A DNA stretch of 64,000 nt from Streptomyces lomondensis (GCF_014651035.1 NZ_BMWC01000014.1:1-64000); one strand, 5' to 3'; numbered from the stretch's first letter, positions 50,216 through 59,597 are shown. The notes: generated from the letters alone by a model not told the origin. Numbers and translations are program-made.

Positions 50216-50967
50216 GACGCTGCTCCTGTCGTACTCCGGCCCTGCTCCACGGCCACCCTCGTGGTGACGCGCACGACACAGGGACTGCGGGGTGCCGAGC
50301 CGGACCCGAACCGCACGGGAGGCTCGACCGGGGCGAGGGCGCCGAGACTCCCGCCCTCGTAGCCGGCGGCGGCCGAGGTGACCGGGTGCAGGTCCCGGGC
50401 GCCGTACCACTGGTGCCGGCCGGGCCGGGCGCTGCCGTGGGTGCCCGCACCCAGCAGCAGCCGGGCGGGCCGGTCCCACAGCGCGATCCAGCCCGGCCGG
50501 GTCGCGAGCCGGCCCGGCACCGTTCGCAGCGCGAGGCCCGCCAGGTTCCTCCGGCCGGTGCTGAAGCGCAGGTCGAGCGGCGGTGCGGAGACGGTCCAGT
50601 GCCGGCCGGTGACCCGCACCCGGACGGGTACCACCCGGACCTCGTCGAAGACGTACGTGCCGGCGACGAAGTCCGCCGTCTCCCGCGAGGGCGCCAGCAG
50701 CAGCCGCCGCCCGTCGGCCCCCTCGACCATCACGTCGCTGAACGGCCCGAACGGCGAACTCGCCCAGTGCCCGAGCACCACGCGGGCACCGGAGGCCGTG
50801 CCGATCCCCGCGATCCAGCCGTCGAAACGCAGGGAACGCACCGGCGACCGGGACCGGCCGGCGGGTTCGGGTCCGTGGAAGCGCACGCGGGCCGGGTGCC
50901 CGGCCCCTCTGCCGCGAAACGGGACCGGTGTCCCGCCACTCGGCCCGGCCGATGTGGCCGAGGCCAC
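50212..50967 (-). CDS. Conserved hypothetical protein, beta-rich
   Basis: A protein of up to 251 residues with SLRFDGWIAGIGTASGARVV and HWASSPFGPFSDVMVEGADG, a repeated beta-strand pattern resembling acetoacetate-decarboxylase-like or lipocalin-like folds (not proven). No signal peptide. Starts at 50967 (GTG) or, more probably by homology of the core, 50886 (GTG, VRFHGPEP); neither has a strong Shine-Dalgarno. Coupled by ATGA to the following gene. Confidence 0.65.
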   Translation of the reverse strand: MASATSAGPSGGTPVPFRGRGAGHPARVRFHGPEPAGRSRSPVRSLRFDGWIAGIGTASGARVVLGHWASSPFGPFSDVMVEGADGRRLLLAPSRETADFVAGTYVFDEVRVVPVRVRVTGRHWTVSAPPLDLRFSTGRRNLAGLALRTVPGRLATRPGWIALWDRPARLLLGAGTHGSARPGRHQWYGARDLHPVTSAAAGYEGGSLGALAPVEPPVRFGSGSAPRSPCVVRVTTRVAVEQGRSTTGAAS

Positions 50968-51061
50968 GTCACGGACGAGGCCCCGATCACGTCCGGGCCC
51001 GGGAAACGGCGGCTACCGTCTACGACCAGATCCCCGTTCCCCTCCTTCGGACGGCCCGGCA

Positions 51062-51589
51062 GTGCAAGCAGATCTCTCCCCGGTCATCGCGGCGACCGCC
51101 CAGTGGCTGACCCGCGCCTTCCCCGCGTCCGGCGGGGCGCTGGCCTCCGCCCTGTGCGAGGTGCAGGCCCGGCAGGCCGTGACGGTCGCGGCGTGGCTCA
51201 GGTACCCGACGGCGATGGACGCCGCCCTGGTCGGCATGGCGGGCCCCGGCGGCTCCGCGCGGCTCGACTGGGTCACCGGCGCCGACGCGGCCCTGGGCGA
51301 CGACCTGGCCGCGCACCCCTGGCGCACCTGGGTCGACGAGGTCGTGGCGAGCTGGGCGGCCAGTCTGCTCACCGAACCCGAGCTGGCCGCCCTGGCCGTG
51401 GCCGCGCTCACCGAGGGCGGCCACAGCACCGGCACCCCGGCCGAGTTCCGCCGGCTCGTCGCACCCGACGACAGCGACCGCAGCGCCGCCGCCCTGCTGC
51501 GCCACCCCGACCTGCTCGCGCCCGTGTCCGCACTGCACCACGCGCAGCTCCTCGACCGCCTGAACCCGGGCCGCACGCTGATCGCCTGA
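51062..51589 (+). CDS. Hypothetical protein
   Basis: A 175-residue protein, mostly helical, with SPVIAATAQWLTRAFPASGG and LDWVTGADAALGDDL. No family can be named. GTG at 51062 is the likely start (no strong Shine-Dalgarno); a later Met could be the start. Codon bias is good and the frame is open for longer than expected by chance. Followed by the glycoconjugate cluster 198 bases later. Confidence 0.6.
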   Translation: MQADLSPVIAATAQWLTRAFPASGGALASALCEVQARQAVTVAAWLRYPTAMDAALVGMAGPGGSARLDWVTGADAALGDDLAAHPWRTWVDEVVASWAASLLTEPELAALAVAALTEGGHSTGTPAEFRRLVAPDDSDRSAAALLRHPDLLAPVSALHHAQLLDRLNPGRTLIA

Positions 51590-51786
51590 CGCGGACCGCC
51601 TCCTCCCACCTGCGCGGACGGCCCGCTGCCCGCACTCCTCACCCTCCGTGACTCACCGGTTTGCCGTAAGCGACCGTGCCCCGCCTCCGCTGTCGGCGGA
51701 CGCTGATCGTGGGCTCGACGGCCTCCGGCCACCCTCCGACGGCCGTCGCGCCGGGCAGTGACGCCGCTGACGGAGGAGAGACCGCC

Positions 51787-52752
51787 ATGACCATCGCCCT
51801 CTCACGGAGCTGGGAACACGCCGTCGTCACCGGCGGCGCCGGGTTCGTCGGCTCCCATCTGTGCGCCGCCCTGCTGGACGCGGGCGCGGCCGTCACCTGC
51901 GTGGACGACTTCAGCACCGGCCGGCCCGAGAACATCTCGCCGCTGCTCGAACAGCCCGGCTTCACCCTGGTGCAGGCCAACGTCTCCGAGGGACTGCGGA
52001 TCAAGCGGCCGCCGGACCTCGTCCTGCACTTCGCCTCCCCGGCGTCCCCGGCCGACTACCTGCGGCTGCCCCTGCACACCATGGAGACCGGCAGCCTCGG
52101 CACCCGCAACGCCCTGGAACTCGCGCACTCCGCCCGGGCCCGCTTCGTCCTGGCCTCGACCTCCGAGGTCTACGGCGACCCGCAGCAGAACCCCCAGGAC
52201 GAGCGCTACTGGGGCAACGTCAACCCCGTCGGACCGCGCAGCGTCTACGACGAGGCCAAGCGCTTCGGCGAGGCGCTGACCACCGCGCACGCCGAGACCC
52301 ACGGCACCGACACCTGCATCGTGCGGCTGTTCAACACCTACGGCCCCCGGATGCGCGGCCACGACGGACGCGCGGTGCCGACCTTCGTCCGGCAGGCCCT
52401 GGCCGGCGAGCCCCTCACCGTGACCGGCGACGGCCGCCAGACCCGGTCGCTGTGCTACGTCGACGACACCGTCCGCGGCATCCTCGCGGCGGCCGCCCAC
52501 GGCATGCGCGGCCCCGTCAACATCGGCAACCCCACCGAGGTCACCATGCTCGACCTGGCGCGGCTGGTCGTCGAACTCGCCGGGTCCCCCTCGGAGATCC
52601 GCTTCATCGAACGCCCGGTGGACGACCCGGCCGTGCGCTGCCCCGACATCACGCTGGCCCGCGACAAGCTCGGCTGGGAGCCGCAGGTGCGCGTCGAGGA
52701 GGGGCTGCGGCGCACGATCGCCTGGTTCCGCGAGGACGGAACCGACGACTGA
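51787..52752 (+). CDS. NAD-dependent sugar epimerase/UDP-glucuronate decarboxylase-like
   Basis: A 321-residue extended SDR enzyme. NAD binding: VVTGGAGFVGSHLC. Active-site Tyr and Lys: RSVYDEAKRFGEAL, with STSEVYGDP and YWGNVNPVGPRS, which closely match UDP-glucuronic acid decarboxylases (UXS) making UDP-xylose. A role as an epimerase in heptose synthesis is an alternative. ATG at 51787 has GGAGGAGAG upstream. It is the first gene of the glycoconjugate cluster and lies 115 bases before the carbamoyltransferase. Confidence 0.92.
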   Translation: MTIALSRSWEHAVVTGGAGFVGSHLCAALLDAGAAVTCVDDFSTGRPENISPLLEQPGFTLVQANVSEGLRIKRPPDLVLHFASPASPADYLRLPLHTMETGSLGTRNALELAHSARARFVLASTSEVYGDPQQNPQDERYWGNVNPVGPRSVYDEAKRFGEALTTAHAETHGTDTCIVRLFNTYGPRMRGHDGRAVPTFVRQALAGEPLTVTGDGRQTRSLCYVDDTVRGILAAAAHGMRGPVNIGNPTEVTMLDLARLVVELAGSPSEIRFIERPVDDPAVRCPDITLARDKLGWEPQVRVEEGLRRTIAWFREDGTDD

Positions 52753-52867
52753 CCCCGCCCGGGTTCGCCCGCGGCGCCGCGTCCGTCTCTCTTCCCACCG
52801 CCCGAATCACCGCCCGTCACCGCCCAAGAGCACCGCCGAAGCATTCGCCGAAAGGCCGGCCACCCCC

Positions 52868-54616
52868 ATGCGCATCCTCGGAATCAACGCCCTCTTCCAC
52901 GACCCCGCCGCCGCCCTGGTGATCGACGGGCGGACCGTCGCCGCCGCCGAGGAGGAGCGGTTCTCCCGGCGCAAGCACGGCAAGCGGCCCGTGCCGTTCT
53001 CCGCCTGGGAACTGCCCGAGAAGGCCGCCGCCTGGTGCCTGAAGCGGGCCGGGCTGCGCCCCCAGGACCTCGACGCGGTCACCTACTCCTTCGACCCGGC
53101 GCTCGCCCGGCCCGCCGAGGAGATGGGACTGGACGACCCGTGGGACCACCTGCGGCTGACCTACGCCCGCGAGGCGCCCGGCTTCCTGCGGACGGCCCTG
53201 CCCGGGCTCGACCCCGGCATCGTCCGCTTCGTACCGCACCACATGGCCCACGCCGCCTCCAGCGCCTTCGCCGCGCCGGACGCCGGGAACTCCTCCGTCC
53301 TGGTCCTGGACGGCCGCGGCGAACGCGCCTCCCACCTCGCCGCTCGCCGCGTCGGGGACCGGCTGGAGGCGCTGCACGCCCAGGAACTCCCGCACTCGCT
53401 CGGCCTGGTCTACGAGGAACTCACCGGACACCTCGGGTTCCTGCGCTCCTCCGACGAGTTCAAGGTGATGGCCCTCGCCTCCCACGGCAGACCGCGCATG
53501 CTCGCCGAACTGCGCCGCCACGTGTACCCCACCGGCGACGGCGGCTTCCACGCCACCGGCGTGCCCTGGCACGAGCTGTGCGCGCCGCGCGGGCCCGACG
53601 AACCCTGGACGCAGGACCACGCCGACGTGGCCGCCAGCGCCCAGGCCGTGCTGGAGGAGACCCTGCTCGACCTGGTGCGCTGGCTGCACGGGCGGACCCA
53701 CGACCAGGTGCTCACCCTCGCCGGGGGCGTCGCCCTCAACTGCGTCGCCAACTCCCGTATCGCCCGCGAGGGCCCCTTCTCCCGGGTGTGGGTGCAGCCC
53801 GCCGCCGGTGACGCCGGTACCGCCCTGGGCGGCGCCCTGCTGCTGTCCGCCGGCGAGGGCGACGAACCCGAGCCCATGACCGGCGCCGACCTCGGCCGGG
53901 ACTGGTCCGACGCGGAGCTGGGCGCCTGGCTGAAGACCGCGGCCGTGCCCTTCGAGCGGCCCCCGGACATCGCCGCCACCGTCGCCCGCGCCCTGGCGGA
54001 CAACGGGATCGTCGCCTGGTTCCAGGGCCGCTCCGAGTACGGCCCTCGGGCGCTGGGCCACCGCTCCCTTCTGGCCCACCCCGGGCACGCCGGCAACCTG
54101 GAACGGCTCAACGACGTCAAGGGCCGCGAGCAGTTCCGGCCCGTCGCCCCGATGGTCCTCGCCGACCGCGCCGCCGACATCTTCGACGGCCCGCTGCCCA
54201 GCCCCTACATGCTGTTCGTGCACGACGTGGCCCCGGAGTGGCGGGACCGCATCCCGGCCGTCGTGCACGTCGACGGCACCGCCCGCATCCAGACCGTCGA
54301 CCCGGCCCGCGAACCCCTGGTCGCCCGGATGCTCGGCGAGTTCGAGCGGCTCACCGGGCTGCCCGTGGTCGTCAACACCAGCCTCAACACCGCCGGCCGG
54401 CCCATGGTCGACGATCCCCGCGACGCCCTGGAGTGCTTCGGCTCCTCGCCCGTCGACCTGCTGGCCATCGGCCCGTACGCGATCCGGCGCGGCGACCTCT
54501 TCCGCACCGACTTCCTTTCCGACTCCCGTTCCGACTTCCTTTCCGACTCCCGTACCGACTTCCGCACCGACTTCCGCACCGACTTCCGCGGCGACGACGC
54601 CGGAGGCCCGCGATGA
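52868..54616 (+). CDS. Carbamoyltransferase (NodU/CmcH family)
   Basis: A 582-residue enzyme that carbamoylates a sugar or polyketide hydroxyl using carbamoyl phosphate. N-terminal domain: ILGINALFHDPAAALVIDG and AEEERFSRRKHGKRPVPFSA; HxxxH-like metal site in VPHHMAHAASSAF; C-terminal YrdC-like part: YGPRALGHRSLLAHP, KGREQFRPVAPMVLADRA, LPVVVNTSLNTAGRPMVDDP. The last 30 residues are an unusual run of TDFR and SDSR repeats encoded by a DNA repeat. ATG at 52868; its stop overlaps the next start as ATGA. Confidence 0.95.
   Translation: MRILGINALFHDPAAALVIDGRTVAAAEEERFSRRKHGKRPVPFSAWELPEKAAAWCLKRAGLRPQDLDAVTYSFDPALARPAEEMGLDDPWDHLRLTYAREAPGFLRTALPGLDPGIVRFVPHHMAHAASSAFAAPDAGNSSVLVLDGRGERASHLAARRVGDRLEALHAQELPHSLGLVYEELTGHLGFLRSSDEFKVMALASHGRPRMLAELRRHVYPTGDGGFHATGVPWHELCAPRGPDEPWTQDHADVAASAQAVLEETLLDLVRWLHGRTHDQVLTLAGGVALNCVANSRIAREGPFSRVWVQPAAGDAGTALGGALLLSAGEGDEPEPMTGADLGRDWSDAELGAWLKTAAVPFERPPDIAATVARALADNGIVAWFQGRSEYGPRALGHRSLLAHPGHAGNLERLNDVKGREQFRPVAPMVLADRAADIFDGPLPSPYMLFVHDVAPEWRDRIPAVVHVDGTARIQTVDPAREPLVARMLGEFERLTGLPVVVNTSLNTAGRPMVDDPRDALECFGSSPVDLLAIGPYAIRRGDLFRTDFLSDSRSDFLSDSRTDFRTDFRTDFRGDDAGGPR
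54506..54589. repeat. 24-bp and 12-bp in-frame repeats at the end of the carbamoyltransferase gene
   Basis: Two 24-bp copies (54506-54529, 54530-54553) of ACCGACTTCCTTTCC-type sequence, each giving TDFLSDSR or SDFLSDSR, then three 12-bp ACCGACTTCCGC copies (54554-54589), giving TDFR. All are in frame. The family does not normally have this tail. Confidence 0.88.
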
Positions 54617-55686
54617 CCGATCCCGACGCCCTCGCCCGGGACGCCGAGTACGCCGTCGTGATCCCCACCCTCGGCCGGCCCAGCCTGCGCACCTGTCTGC
54701 ACGCCCTCGCCGAGGCGACCGGGCCGGGGCCGGTCCGGGTGGTCCTCGTCGACGACCGGCCCGAACGGGACCGCACCTTCCTCACCGCCGACGTCCCGCC
54801 GTCCCTGCGCTCACGCACCGTCGTCGTCCCCGGCGGGGCGCGCGGACCCGCCGCCGCGCGCAACCTCGGCTGGCGGGCGGCCGGCGACGTGCCCTGGATC
54901 GTCTTCCTCGACGACGACGTCGTACCCGGGCCCACCTGGGGCGACGACCTCACCCTCGACCTGGCCGCGGCCACGGACCGGACCGCCGCCATCACCGCCC
55001 GGATCGAGGTCCCCCTGCCGCCCGACCGCCGCCCGACCGACTGGGAACGCAACACGGCCGGGCTCGCCACGGCCCGCTGGATCACCGCCGACATGGCCTG
55101 CCGCCGGGCGGCGCTCGCGGCCGTCGGCGGCTTCGACGAACGCTTCCGGCGCGCCTTCCGGGAGGACGCCGACCTCGCCCTGCGCCTGCTCGACGCCGGC
55201 TGGACCCTCACCGGGGGCCGGCGCACCACCACCCACCCCGTACGGCCGGCCGGACGCTGGATCTCCGTCCGGCTCCAGGCCGGCAACGCCGACGACGTGC
55301 TGATGACCCGGCTGCACGGCCGCCACTGGTGGCGCCGGGCGGAGGCGCCCCGCGGGCGCCTGCCCGCGCACCTGGCGGTCACCGGAGCCGGGGTGACGGC
55401 GCTCGGCTGCGCCCTGCTCGGCCTGCGCCGCCCGGCCGCGGCCTGCGCCGCCGCCTGGCTGGCCGGCACCGCCGAGTTCGCCCTCGCCCGGATCCTGCCC
55501 GGGCCGCGCACCCGGGACGAGGTGCTCGCCATGGCCGTGACCAGCGCGCTCGTCCCGCCCGCCGCGACCTGGCACTGGCTGCGCGGGCAACTGGCGCACC
55601 GCACGGCCCGGCCGCACACCCCGTCCGGGACGGGGGAGCCGACCCCCACGCCCCGCCCGCCGGTCCGGGAACGGCTCCGGTCATGA
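54613..55686 (+). CDS. Family 2 glycosyltransferase with membrane C-terminus
   Basis: A 357-residue inverting glycosyltransferase. GT-A landmarks: VVIPTLGRPSLRTCL, VVLVDDRPERD, WIVFLDDDVVPGPTW (DDD metal site) and ADMACRRAALAAVGGFDERF, then REDADLALRLLDAGW (acceptor/base). One or two hydrophobic segments occur near residues 255-320, so it is membrane-attached. ATG at 54613 overlaps the carbamoyltransferase stop (ATGA). Confidence 0.93.
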   Translation: MTDPDALARDAEYAVVIPTLGRPSLRTCLHALAEATGPGPVRVVLVDDRPERDRTFLTADVPPSLRSRTVVVPGGARGPAAARNLGWRAAGDVPWIVFLDDDVVPGPTWGDDLTLDLAAATDRTAAITARIEVPLPPDRRPTDWERNTAGLATARWITADMACRRAALAAVGGFDERFRRAFREDADLALRLLDAGWTLTGGRRTTTHPVRPAGRWISVRLQAGNADDVLMTRLHGRHWWRRAEAPRGRLPAHLAVTGAGVTALGCALLGLRRPAAACAAAWLAGTAEFALARILPGPRTRDEVLAMAVTSALVPPAATWHWLRGQLAHRTARPHTPSGTGEPTPTPRPPVRERLRS

Positions 55687-56291
55687 CCCGCCCCTGGCTG
55701 CTCCCCGCGGCGCACGAGCCGACCGGCGTGCGGCCGCCCCAGCCCGTCCGCTCGCTCCCCGCGGCCGTCCTCTTCGACCGCGACGGCACGCTCATCGCCG
55801 ACGTCCCTTACAACGGGGACCCCTCGCGCGTCGCGCTCATGCCGGGCGCGCGGGAGGCCGTCGACGCCGTGCGCGCCGCCGGGGTGCCCGTCGGTGTCGT
55901 GACCAACCAGTCGGGCGTGGCCCGGGGCGTGCTGACCCGCCGCCAGGTCGAGGACGTACGCCTGCGGGTGGAGGAACTGCTCGGGCCGTTCGCGGTCTGG
56001 GCCGTGTGCCCGCACGGGCCCAGGGACGGCTGCGGCTGCCGCAAACCGGCCCCCGGCCTGGTCCTGGCCGCGTGCCGCAGGCTCGCCGTCCCGCCCGAAC
56101 GCACCGTCGTCATCGGGGACATCGGGGCGGACGTGGAGGCCGCGTGGGCCGCGGGGGCCCGTGGTGTCCTGGTTCCCACGGCGGTCACCCGGCCCGAGGA
56201 GGTCACGGAGGCCGGCGCCACGGCATCGGACCTGCCGGAGGCGGTACGCCTCGCCCTCGACTCGGCCGTGCCGGCGGGGGAGGCGCGATGA
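55683..56291 (+). CDS. gmhB: GmhB-like HAD phosphatase (heptose-1,7-bisphosphate 7-phosphatase)
   Basis: A 202-residue HAD phosphatase. Motif I is LFDRDGTLIADVPYNGD, motif II VVTNQSGVARGVL, the zinc-binding loop CPHGPRDGCGCRKPAPG, and motif III/IV VVIGDIGADVEAAWAAGA. This set is typical of GmhB, which dephosphorylates D-glycero-D-manno-heptose 1,7-bisphosphate in ADP-heptose synthesis. ATG at 55683 overlaps the preceding stop. Confidence 0.93.
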   Translation: MTRPWLLPAAHEPTGVRPPQPVRSLPAAVLFDRDGTLIADVPYNGDPSRVALMPGAREAVDAVRAAGVPVGVVTNQSGVARGVLTRRQVEDVRLRVEELLGPFAVWAVCPHGPRDGCGCRKPAPGLVLAACRRLAVPPERTVVIGDIGADVEAAWAAGARGVLVPTAVTRPEEVTEAGATASDLPEAVRLALDSAVPAGEAR

Positions 56292-57361
56292 CGTCCCTCC
56301 CGTCCCGCAGCCGTCCGCCCCGCACCCTCGTGGTCCGCCTCGACAGCGCCGGGGACGTCCTCCTGGCCGGTCCCGCCGTACGCGCCGTGGCGGCCGGATC
56401 GTCGTACACCGCGCTGCTGTGCGGGCCACAGGGCGAGGCGGCCGGGCGGATGCTGCCCGGCGTGGACGAGGTGCTGACCCACGACGCCCCGTGGGTCGGG
56501 CCGGAACCCCCGCCGGTGACGCGGGCGGCCACCCGGCGGCTGATGGAGACGCTCACGGCAGGCCGCTTCGACCGCGCGCTCGTCCTCGTGTCGTACCACC
56601 AGAGCCCGCTGCCCGCCGCCCTGCTGCTGAAGCTCGCCGGGATCGGCTGGACCGCCGCCGACTGCGAGGACTACCCGGGCGCGCTCCTCGACCTGCGGCA
56701 CCGCAGACTGCCGCACCGGCACGAGGCCCTCGCCGCCCTCGACCTGGCGCGGGCGGCGGGCTTCGCGCTGCCGCCCGGCGACGACGGCCGGCTCCGCGTC
56801 ACCGCGCCGCCCCGCACCACCCGCCTCACCGGGCCCGAGCCGTACGTCGTCGTCCACCCCGGCGCCGCCGTGCCCGCGCGGGCCTGGAGCCCCGGGCGGG
56901 CGGCCCGGGCCGTAGCCGCGCTGTCCGCCGAGGGGTACCGGGTCGTCGTCACCGGCGGCCGCGCCGAGCGGGAGCTGACCGCGCGGGTCGCCGGACGGCA
57001 CGCGCTGGACCTCGGCGGCGCCACCGACCTGCCCCAACTGGCCGGAGTCCTGGCCGGAGCGCGGGTCGTGGTGGCCGGGAACACCGGCCCGGCCCATCTC
57101 GCCGCCGCCGTCGGCACGCCCGTCGTCAGCCTCTTCGCCCCGGTCGTGCCCGCCGAGCGCTGGGCCCCCTACGGCGTCCCGCACATCCTGCTCGGCGACC
57201 CGCACGCCGCGTGCGCGGACACCCGGGCCCGGCACTGCCCCGTACCCGGACACCCCTGCCTCGACGCCATCGCCGACGCCGAGGTGCTCGCGGCCGTGGC
57301 GGCCCTCACGGACGACCCGGCGGACCAGGGCGAACACACGGAGCGAGGAGCGACCGTATGA
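56288..57361 (+). CDS. Family 9 glycosyltransferase (heptosyltransferase-like)
   Basis: A 357-residue GT-B enzyme of the heptosyltransferase family, which normally transfers heptose from ADP-heptose to a lipid or sugar acceptor. N-terminal VVRLDSAGDVLLAGPAVRAV, C-terminal VVHPGAAVPARAWSPGRAA and VVAGNTGPAHLAAAVGTPVV, SLFAPVVPAERWAP are GT9 landmarks. It fits a pathway that makes and uses ADP-heptose. ATG overlaps the gmhB stop; its own stop overlaps the next ATG. Confidence 0.93.
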   Translation: MTSLPSRSRPPRTLVVRLDSAGDVLLAGPAVRAVAAGSSYTALLCGPQGEAAGRMLPGVDEVLTHDAPWVGPEPPPVTRAATRRLMETLTAGRFDRALVLVSYHQSPLPAALLLKLAGIGWTAADCEDYPGALLDLRHRRLPHRHEALAALDLARAAGFALPPGDDGRLRVTAPPRTTRLTGPEPYVVVHPGAAVPARAWSPGRAARAVAALSAEGYRVVVTGGRAERELTARVAGRHALDLGGATDLPQLAGVLAGARVVVAGNTGPAHLAAAVGTPVVSLFAPVVPAERWAPYGVPHILLGDPHAACADTRARHCPVPGHPCLDAIADAEVLAAVAALTDDPADQGEHTERGATV

Positions 57362-58323
57362 ACATCCTGCTGTGGCACGTGCACGGCTCCTGGACGACCG
57401 CGTTCGTCCAGGGACCGCACACCTACCTCGTCCCCGTCACCCCCGGCCGCGACCCGGACGGCCTCGGCCGGGCCCGCACCTTCCCCTGGCCCGCCTCGGT
57501 CCGCGAGGCCACCCCCGAGGAACTCCGCGACACGCCCGTCGACCTGGTGCTGCTGCAACGCCCGCACGAGATCGAGCTGGCCGAACGGTGGCTCGGCGGG
57601 CGCCGCCCCGGCCGGGACGTGCCCGCGCTGTACCTGGAGCACAACGCGCCCGACGGCGACGTACCGGACACCCGCCACCCGTGCGCCGACCGCACCGACC
57701 TGACGATCGTGCACGTCACCCACTTCAACCGGCTGTTCTGGGACTGCGGCAGCACCCGCACCGAGGTCGTCGAGCACGGCGTCGTCGACCCCGGCCACCG
57801 CTACACCGGGCGGCTCGCCCGCGCCGCCGTCGTCGTCAACGAACCCGTGCGGCGCGCCCGGTACACCGGCACGGACCTGCTGCCCGCCCTGGCCGAGGCG
57901 GTGCCGCTCGACGTGTTCGGCATGGGCACCGAGGGCCTGGCCGGGCACCTCGGCCTGCTGCCCGACCGGTGCCGCACCGCCGACCTGGCCCAGGGCGACC
58001 TGCACACGGCCCTGGCCGAACGCCGCATGTACCTGCACCCGGTGCGCTGGACCTCCCTCGGCCTGTCCCTGCTGGAGGCGATGCACCTCGGCCTGCCCGT
58101 GCTGGCGCTCGCCACCACCGAGGCCGTCGAGGCCGTCCCGCCCGGCGCGGGCACCCTCTCCACCCGACCCGACGTCCTGGCCCGCGCCGCCCGCCGCTAC
58201 CTCCACGAACCCGAGGCCGCGGCCGCGGACGGGGCCCGGGCCCGGCAGGCGGCCCTCCAGCGCTACGGGCTCAAGCGCTTCCTGGCCGACTGGGAGCGCC
58301 TGTTCACGGAGGTGTGCTCATGA
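57358..58323 (+). CDS. GT-B glycosyltransferase
   Basis: A 321-residue glycosyltransferase. HVHGSWTTAFVQGPHTYLVP is the N-terminal part; a C-terminal donor-site region is YLHPVRWTSLGLSLLEAMHL, GLPVLALATTEAVEAVP. It belongs to the GT1/GT4-like group. Donor and acceptor are unknown. Fully overlapped (ATGA) on both sides, so it is translated with the cluster. Confidence 0.88.
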   Translation: MNILLWHVHGSWTTAFVQGPHTYLVPVTPGRDPDGLGRARTFPWPASVREATPEELRDTPVDLVLLQRPHEIELAERWLGGRRPGRDVPALYLEHNAPDGDVPDTRHPCADRTDLTIVHVTHFNRLFWDCGSTRTEVVEHGVVDPGHRYTGRLARAAVVVNEPVRRARYTGTDLLPALAEAVPLDVFGMGTEGLAGHLGLLPDRCRTADLAQGDLHTALAERRMYLHPVRWTSLGLSLLEAMHLGLPVLALATTEAVEAVPPGAGTLSTRPDVLARAARRYLHEPEAAAADGARARQAALQRYGLKRFLADWERLFTEVCS

Positions 58324-59597
58324 CCCCGTCCCTCAGCCCCTTCCCCACCGGACCGCTCGGCGGCGACCCCCTCGACCCGGGCGTCCTGGCGATCGCGCTC
58401 GTCTCGGAGCACGCCAGCCCGCTCGCCGCGCTCGGCGGGGTCGACGCCGGCGGGCAGAACGTGCACGTCGCCAGCCTCGCCGGCGCACTCGCCGACCGGG
58501 GCCACCGCGTCACCGTCTACACCCGCCGCGACGCGTCCGACCTGCCCTGCCGGGTGGAGCTGCGCGACGGCGTCGAGGTGCACCACGTGCCCGCCGGGCC
58601 GGCCGAGCCGCTCCCCAAGGACGCGCTCCTGCCGTACATGGCCGAGTTCGGCCGCTACCTGGCCCGCAGCTGGCGCACCCGCGCCCCCGACCTCGTGCAC
58701 TCGCACTACTGGATGTCGGGCCTGGCCGCCCTGCGCGCGACCCGCGCGCGGGACCTGCCCCTGCTGCACACGTACCACGCCCTCGGCACGGTGAAGAAGC
58801 GGCACCAGCGGCTCGCCGACACAAGCCCGCCGGAGCGGATCCCCGGCGAGATCGAGATCGGGCTGGGCTGCGACCGGGTCATCGCCACCTGCCGCGACGA
58901 GGCCGTCGAACTGGCCCGCATGGGCATACCCCCGCACAAGGTCGGCATCGTGCCGTGCGGCGTCGACACCGACCGGTTCACCCCCAAGGGCCCGGCCGCG
59001 CCCCGCGGACCGCACCCGCACCGGCTGCTCCAGCTGGGCCGCCTCGTGCCGCGCAAGGGCGCTGCCGTCACCGTCGCCGCGCTGGCCCGGCTGCCCGGCA
59101 CCGAGCTGGTCGTGGTCGGCGGGCCGCCCGCCGACCGGCTCGACGACGACCCGGAGGTGCGCCGGCTGCGCGGCATCGCCCGGGACGCCGGCGTCGCCGA
59201 CCGGGTCCGCTTCACCGGCGCCGTGGCCAGCGAGGACGTGCCCGCGCTGCTGCGCTCCGCCGACGTGGTGGTGTGCCCCGCCGACTACGAGCCCTTCGGC
59301 ATCGTCCCGCTGGAGGCCATGGCCTGCGGCGTGCCCGTCGTGGCCAGCGCGGTCGGCGGGCAGCTCGACACCGTCGCCGACCCGGGCACCGGACGGCTGG
59401 TGCCGCCCCGCGACCCCCAGGCCCTGGCCCGTGCCGTCGCCGGACTGCTCGCCGACCCGGCGGCCCGCGCGGCCTGCGGGGCGGCCGGCCGCCGCAGGGT
59501 CCTGAGCCGGTACGGCTGGGGCCGGGTCGCCGCGGCCACCGAGGCGGCCTACTGCGAGGTCCTCGACGCCGAGCCCGCCGCGACCGGCGCCGGCTGA
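58320..59597 (+). CDS. GT4 family glycosyltransferase
   Basis: A 425-residue retaining GT-B enzyme. N-terminal: SEHASPLAALGGVDAGGQNV (as in sucrose-phosphate-synthase-like and MshA-like GT4 enzymes); YHALGTVKKRHQRLADTSPP; C-terminal donor site: RLVPRKGAAVTVAALARLPG, ADYEPFGIVPLEAMACGVPV with the EX7E motif. The ATG at 58320 overlaps the preceding stop. This is the last of six tightly coupled genes. Confidence 0.93.
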   Translation: MTPSLSPFPTGPLGGDPLDPGVLAIALVSEHASPLAALGGVDAGGQNVHVASLAGALADRGHRVTVYTRRDASDLPCRVELRDGVEVHHVPAGPAEPLPKDALLPYMAEFGRYLARSWRTRAPDLVHSHYWMSGLAALRATRARDLPLLHTYHALGTVKKRHQRLADTSPPERIPGEIEIGLGCDRVIATCRDEAVELARMGIPPHKVGIVPCGVDTDRFTPKGPAAPRGPHPHRLLQLGRLVPRKGAAVTVAALARLPGTELVVVGGPPADRLDDDPEVRRLRGIARDAGVADRVRFTGAVASEDVPALLRSADVVVCPADYEPFGIVPLEAMACGVPVVASAVGGQLDTVADPGTGRLVPPRDPQALARAVAGLLADPAARAACGAAGRRRVLSRYGWGRVAAATEAAYCEVLDAEPAATGAG

